Shown: in pieces, positions 5,322 to 6,440 of the stretch
Position numbering within the stretch: the first letter of the stretch is position 1
How the letters are laid out: every line of letters begins with the position of its first letter
Source of the DNA: Candidatus Gastranaerophilales bacterium
GTDB taxonomy: Bacteria; Cyanobacteriota; Vampirovibrionia; Gastranaerophilales; Gastranaerophilaceae
DNA length: 6,440 nucleotides
Direction: 5' to 3'
Assembly: GCA_944323495.1 (NCBI GenBank)
Contig: CALUSZ010000196.1
Location: 1 to 6,440, forward strand
Program-made: the position numbers and the translations under genes
Notes under the pieces: generated by a model
Told to the model about the DNA's origin: nothing
What the model saw: only the letters and a program-made list of their open reading frames with translations
Databases searched by the model: none

Positions 5322-6440
5322 ATGAAAATTAGTTTAACTCGTAAACAAGTGGGTATAATTGTCTTGCTTATTATAATTGTACCTATAATATATAATAAAA
5401 CAGCCGGCGCAATAACCGGTTTTATTCAGATGCAGGCAATGAGAATGCCCAAAGAAGTTATTGTTGACAATCCGCATGTTGAGGAAGTTAATGTATCAGC
5501 TGAAGCTACCGGAAGAGTTGAAGCACAGTATTCAATCGACGTAATTGCACGTGTTTCCGGATTTTTGATGAAAAAGTATTTTAAAGAAGGTGATTTTGTT
5601 AAAAAAGGCCAGCTTTTATTCCAGATAGATCCTAAAGAATACCAGCTGAATGTAAATAATGCACAGGCTTCTGTTAACCAATACAGGGCTTTATATACAA
5701 ATGCACAGCAGGAATGGAACAGGGCAAATGCGCTTGTAAAAGAAGATTTGATAAGCCGCTCTGATGTGGATTCAAGTCTTGCTGCAAGAAACCAGAACAA
5801 AGCGCTTTTAGATGCAGCTGTTCAGCAGCTCGAGCTTGCAAGGGTTAATCTCGGATACACGACAATTAAATCCCCGATAGACGGTAGAATTGGTAAAGTT
5901 AATATTACGGAAGGTAACTATGTAACAGCCTCTTCCGGCTCACTTGTAAATGTTGCAAGTGTTTCTCCTGTTTATGTAACCTTTAGTTTAAAGGGAGATG
6001 ATTTTGTTAAACTCCTCAAAGCAAGTGATAAACTTAAAGATGTAGAAGTAAAAGTCCAGTTTGACGATGGAAGCTGGTACGATAAAATAGGGACTGTTAA
6101 TTTTGTAGATAATAAAATTGATAAAGACTCGGGTTCTGTTACAATGAGAGCTTCTTTTGATAATTCAAAAGGGTGGCTTGTTCCGGGTGCTTATATGAAA
6201 GTTAAACTTATTGCACCTAAGCTGGTTCAATACGTAACGGTTCCGCAGGCATGCACCAAAGGCGATGCTATGAGCGGGTATTATGTTTGGGCTGTAGAAG
6301 ATAATAAGGCTGTAAGAAAAAACATAGAAGTATCCGATGATATTAATAATAACTGGGTTGTAGAAAGCGGCATTGATACAAAAGATACCATCGTTGTATC
6401 AGGGATACAAAATATTGCCAACGAAGGTCAAAAATTAAAG
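5322..6440 (+). CDS. RND efflux pump periplasmic adaptor (AcrA/MexA-type membrane fusion protein), 3' partial
   Basis: The adaptor links an inner-membrane RND transporter to a TolC-type outer-membrane channel. The frame has no stop before the window end, giving 373 residues; AcrA/MexA proteins are about 380-400, so little is missing. It starts after the Shine-Dalgarno site GGAG (5312-5315) and has a basic N-terminus plus one transmembrane anchor (about 10-24) with no lipobox Cys. Domain order: first lipoyl half (VIARVSGFLMKKYFKEGDFV then KKGQLLFQIDPKEY, about 73-107), alpha-hairpin (about 108-175), second lipoyl half (TTIKSPIDGRIGKVNITEG, about 180-198), beta-barrel (about 216-298, ending near VPGAYMKVKL) and membrane-proximal domain (about 300 onward, VTVPQACTKGD). 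The hairpin carries the TolC-contact RLS pattern exactly: R134-x3-L138-x6-S145. The RND pump gene is expected just beyond the window. Regulation is probably by the divergent MarR protein. Confidence 0.93.
   Translation, partial: MKISLTRKQVGIIVLLIIIVPIIYNKTAGAITGFIQMQAMRMPKEVIVDNPHVEEVNVSAEATGRVEAQYSIDVIARVSGFLMKKYFKEGDFVKKGQLLFQIDPKEYQLNVNNAQASVNQYRALYTNAQQEWNRANALVKEDLISRSDVDSSLAARNQNKALLDAAVQQLELARVNLGYTTIKSPIDGRIGKVNITEGNYVTASSGSLVNVASVSPVYVTFSLKGDDFVKLLKASDKLKDVEVKVQFDDGSWYDKIGTVNFVDNKIDKDSGSVTMRASFDNSKGWLVPGAYMKVKLIAPKLVQYVTVPQACTKGDAMSGYYVWAVEDNKAVRKNIEVSDDINNNWVVESGIDTKDTIVVSGIQNIANEGQKLK

Noticed and set aside
5426..5800. Antisense open frame of 124 codons on the minus strand
   Set aside because: It lies wholly inside the well-supported efflux adaptor gene and shows no recognisable domain.

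Overview
The window is AT-rich, gene-dense DNA from a bacterium with an outer membrane. Evidence for the outer membrane is an Omp85/TpsB-type barrel at the left end and an AcrA/MexA-type adaptor of a tripartite efflux pump at the right end. The AT-rich codon use, the HExxHxxGxxGH metzincin motif (a form I associate with cyanobacterial-type proteins) and the small lysine-rich membrane protein suggest a gut relative of cyanobacteria (Melainabacteria/Gastranaerophilales). This is an inference from style, not a proven placement. The standard code with TAG as a stop appears to apply, because the marR-type gene ends in TAG.

Layout. (1) 3-1073, +: the barrel half of a ShlB/FhaC-family two-partner secretion transporter. 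It is cut off by the window start and interrupted by an in-frame TAG at 63-65. A strong intrinsic terminator follows (1082-1114). (2) 1167-2863, +: a membrane-anchored metzincin metallopeptidase flanked by TPR repeats, then a 71-residue small membrane protein, closed by a long AT-rich inverted repeat (2852-2904). (3) 2938-4743, +: a compact operon of an NrtR-like Nudix/winged-helix regulator with a degenerate Nudix box, secG, and a tcdA-like tRNA t6A dehydratase. A short orphan coiled-coil frame resembling the tail of a MerR regulator follows. (4) 4745-5212, -: a MarR-family repressor, convergent with operon 3 and one base away from it. (5) 5322-6440, +: an RND-pump periplasmic adaptor, running off the right edge. 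The MarR gene and the adaptor are divergent and share a 109-base intergenic region containing a perfect 16-base palindrome, the likely operator.

Functionally the window joins envelope functions (outer-membrane secretion, surface proteolysis, the Sec translocon, drug or solute efflux) to one tRNA-modification gene and two regulators. The best-supported regulatory unit is the MarR/efflux divergon. The least ordinary gene is the TPR-metzincin-TPR protein. I saw no RNA gene, CRISPR array, insertion sequence or phage gene. No stretch over 300 bases lacks a gene; the longest gap (5213-5321) is annotated.
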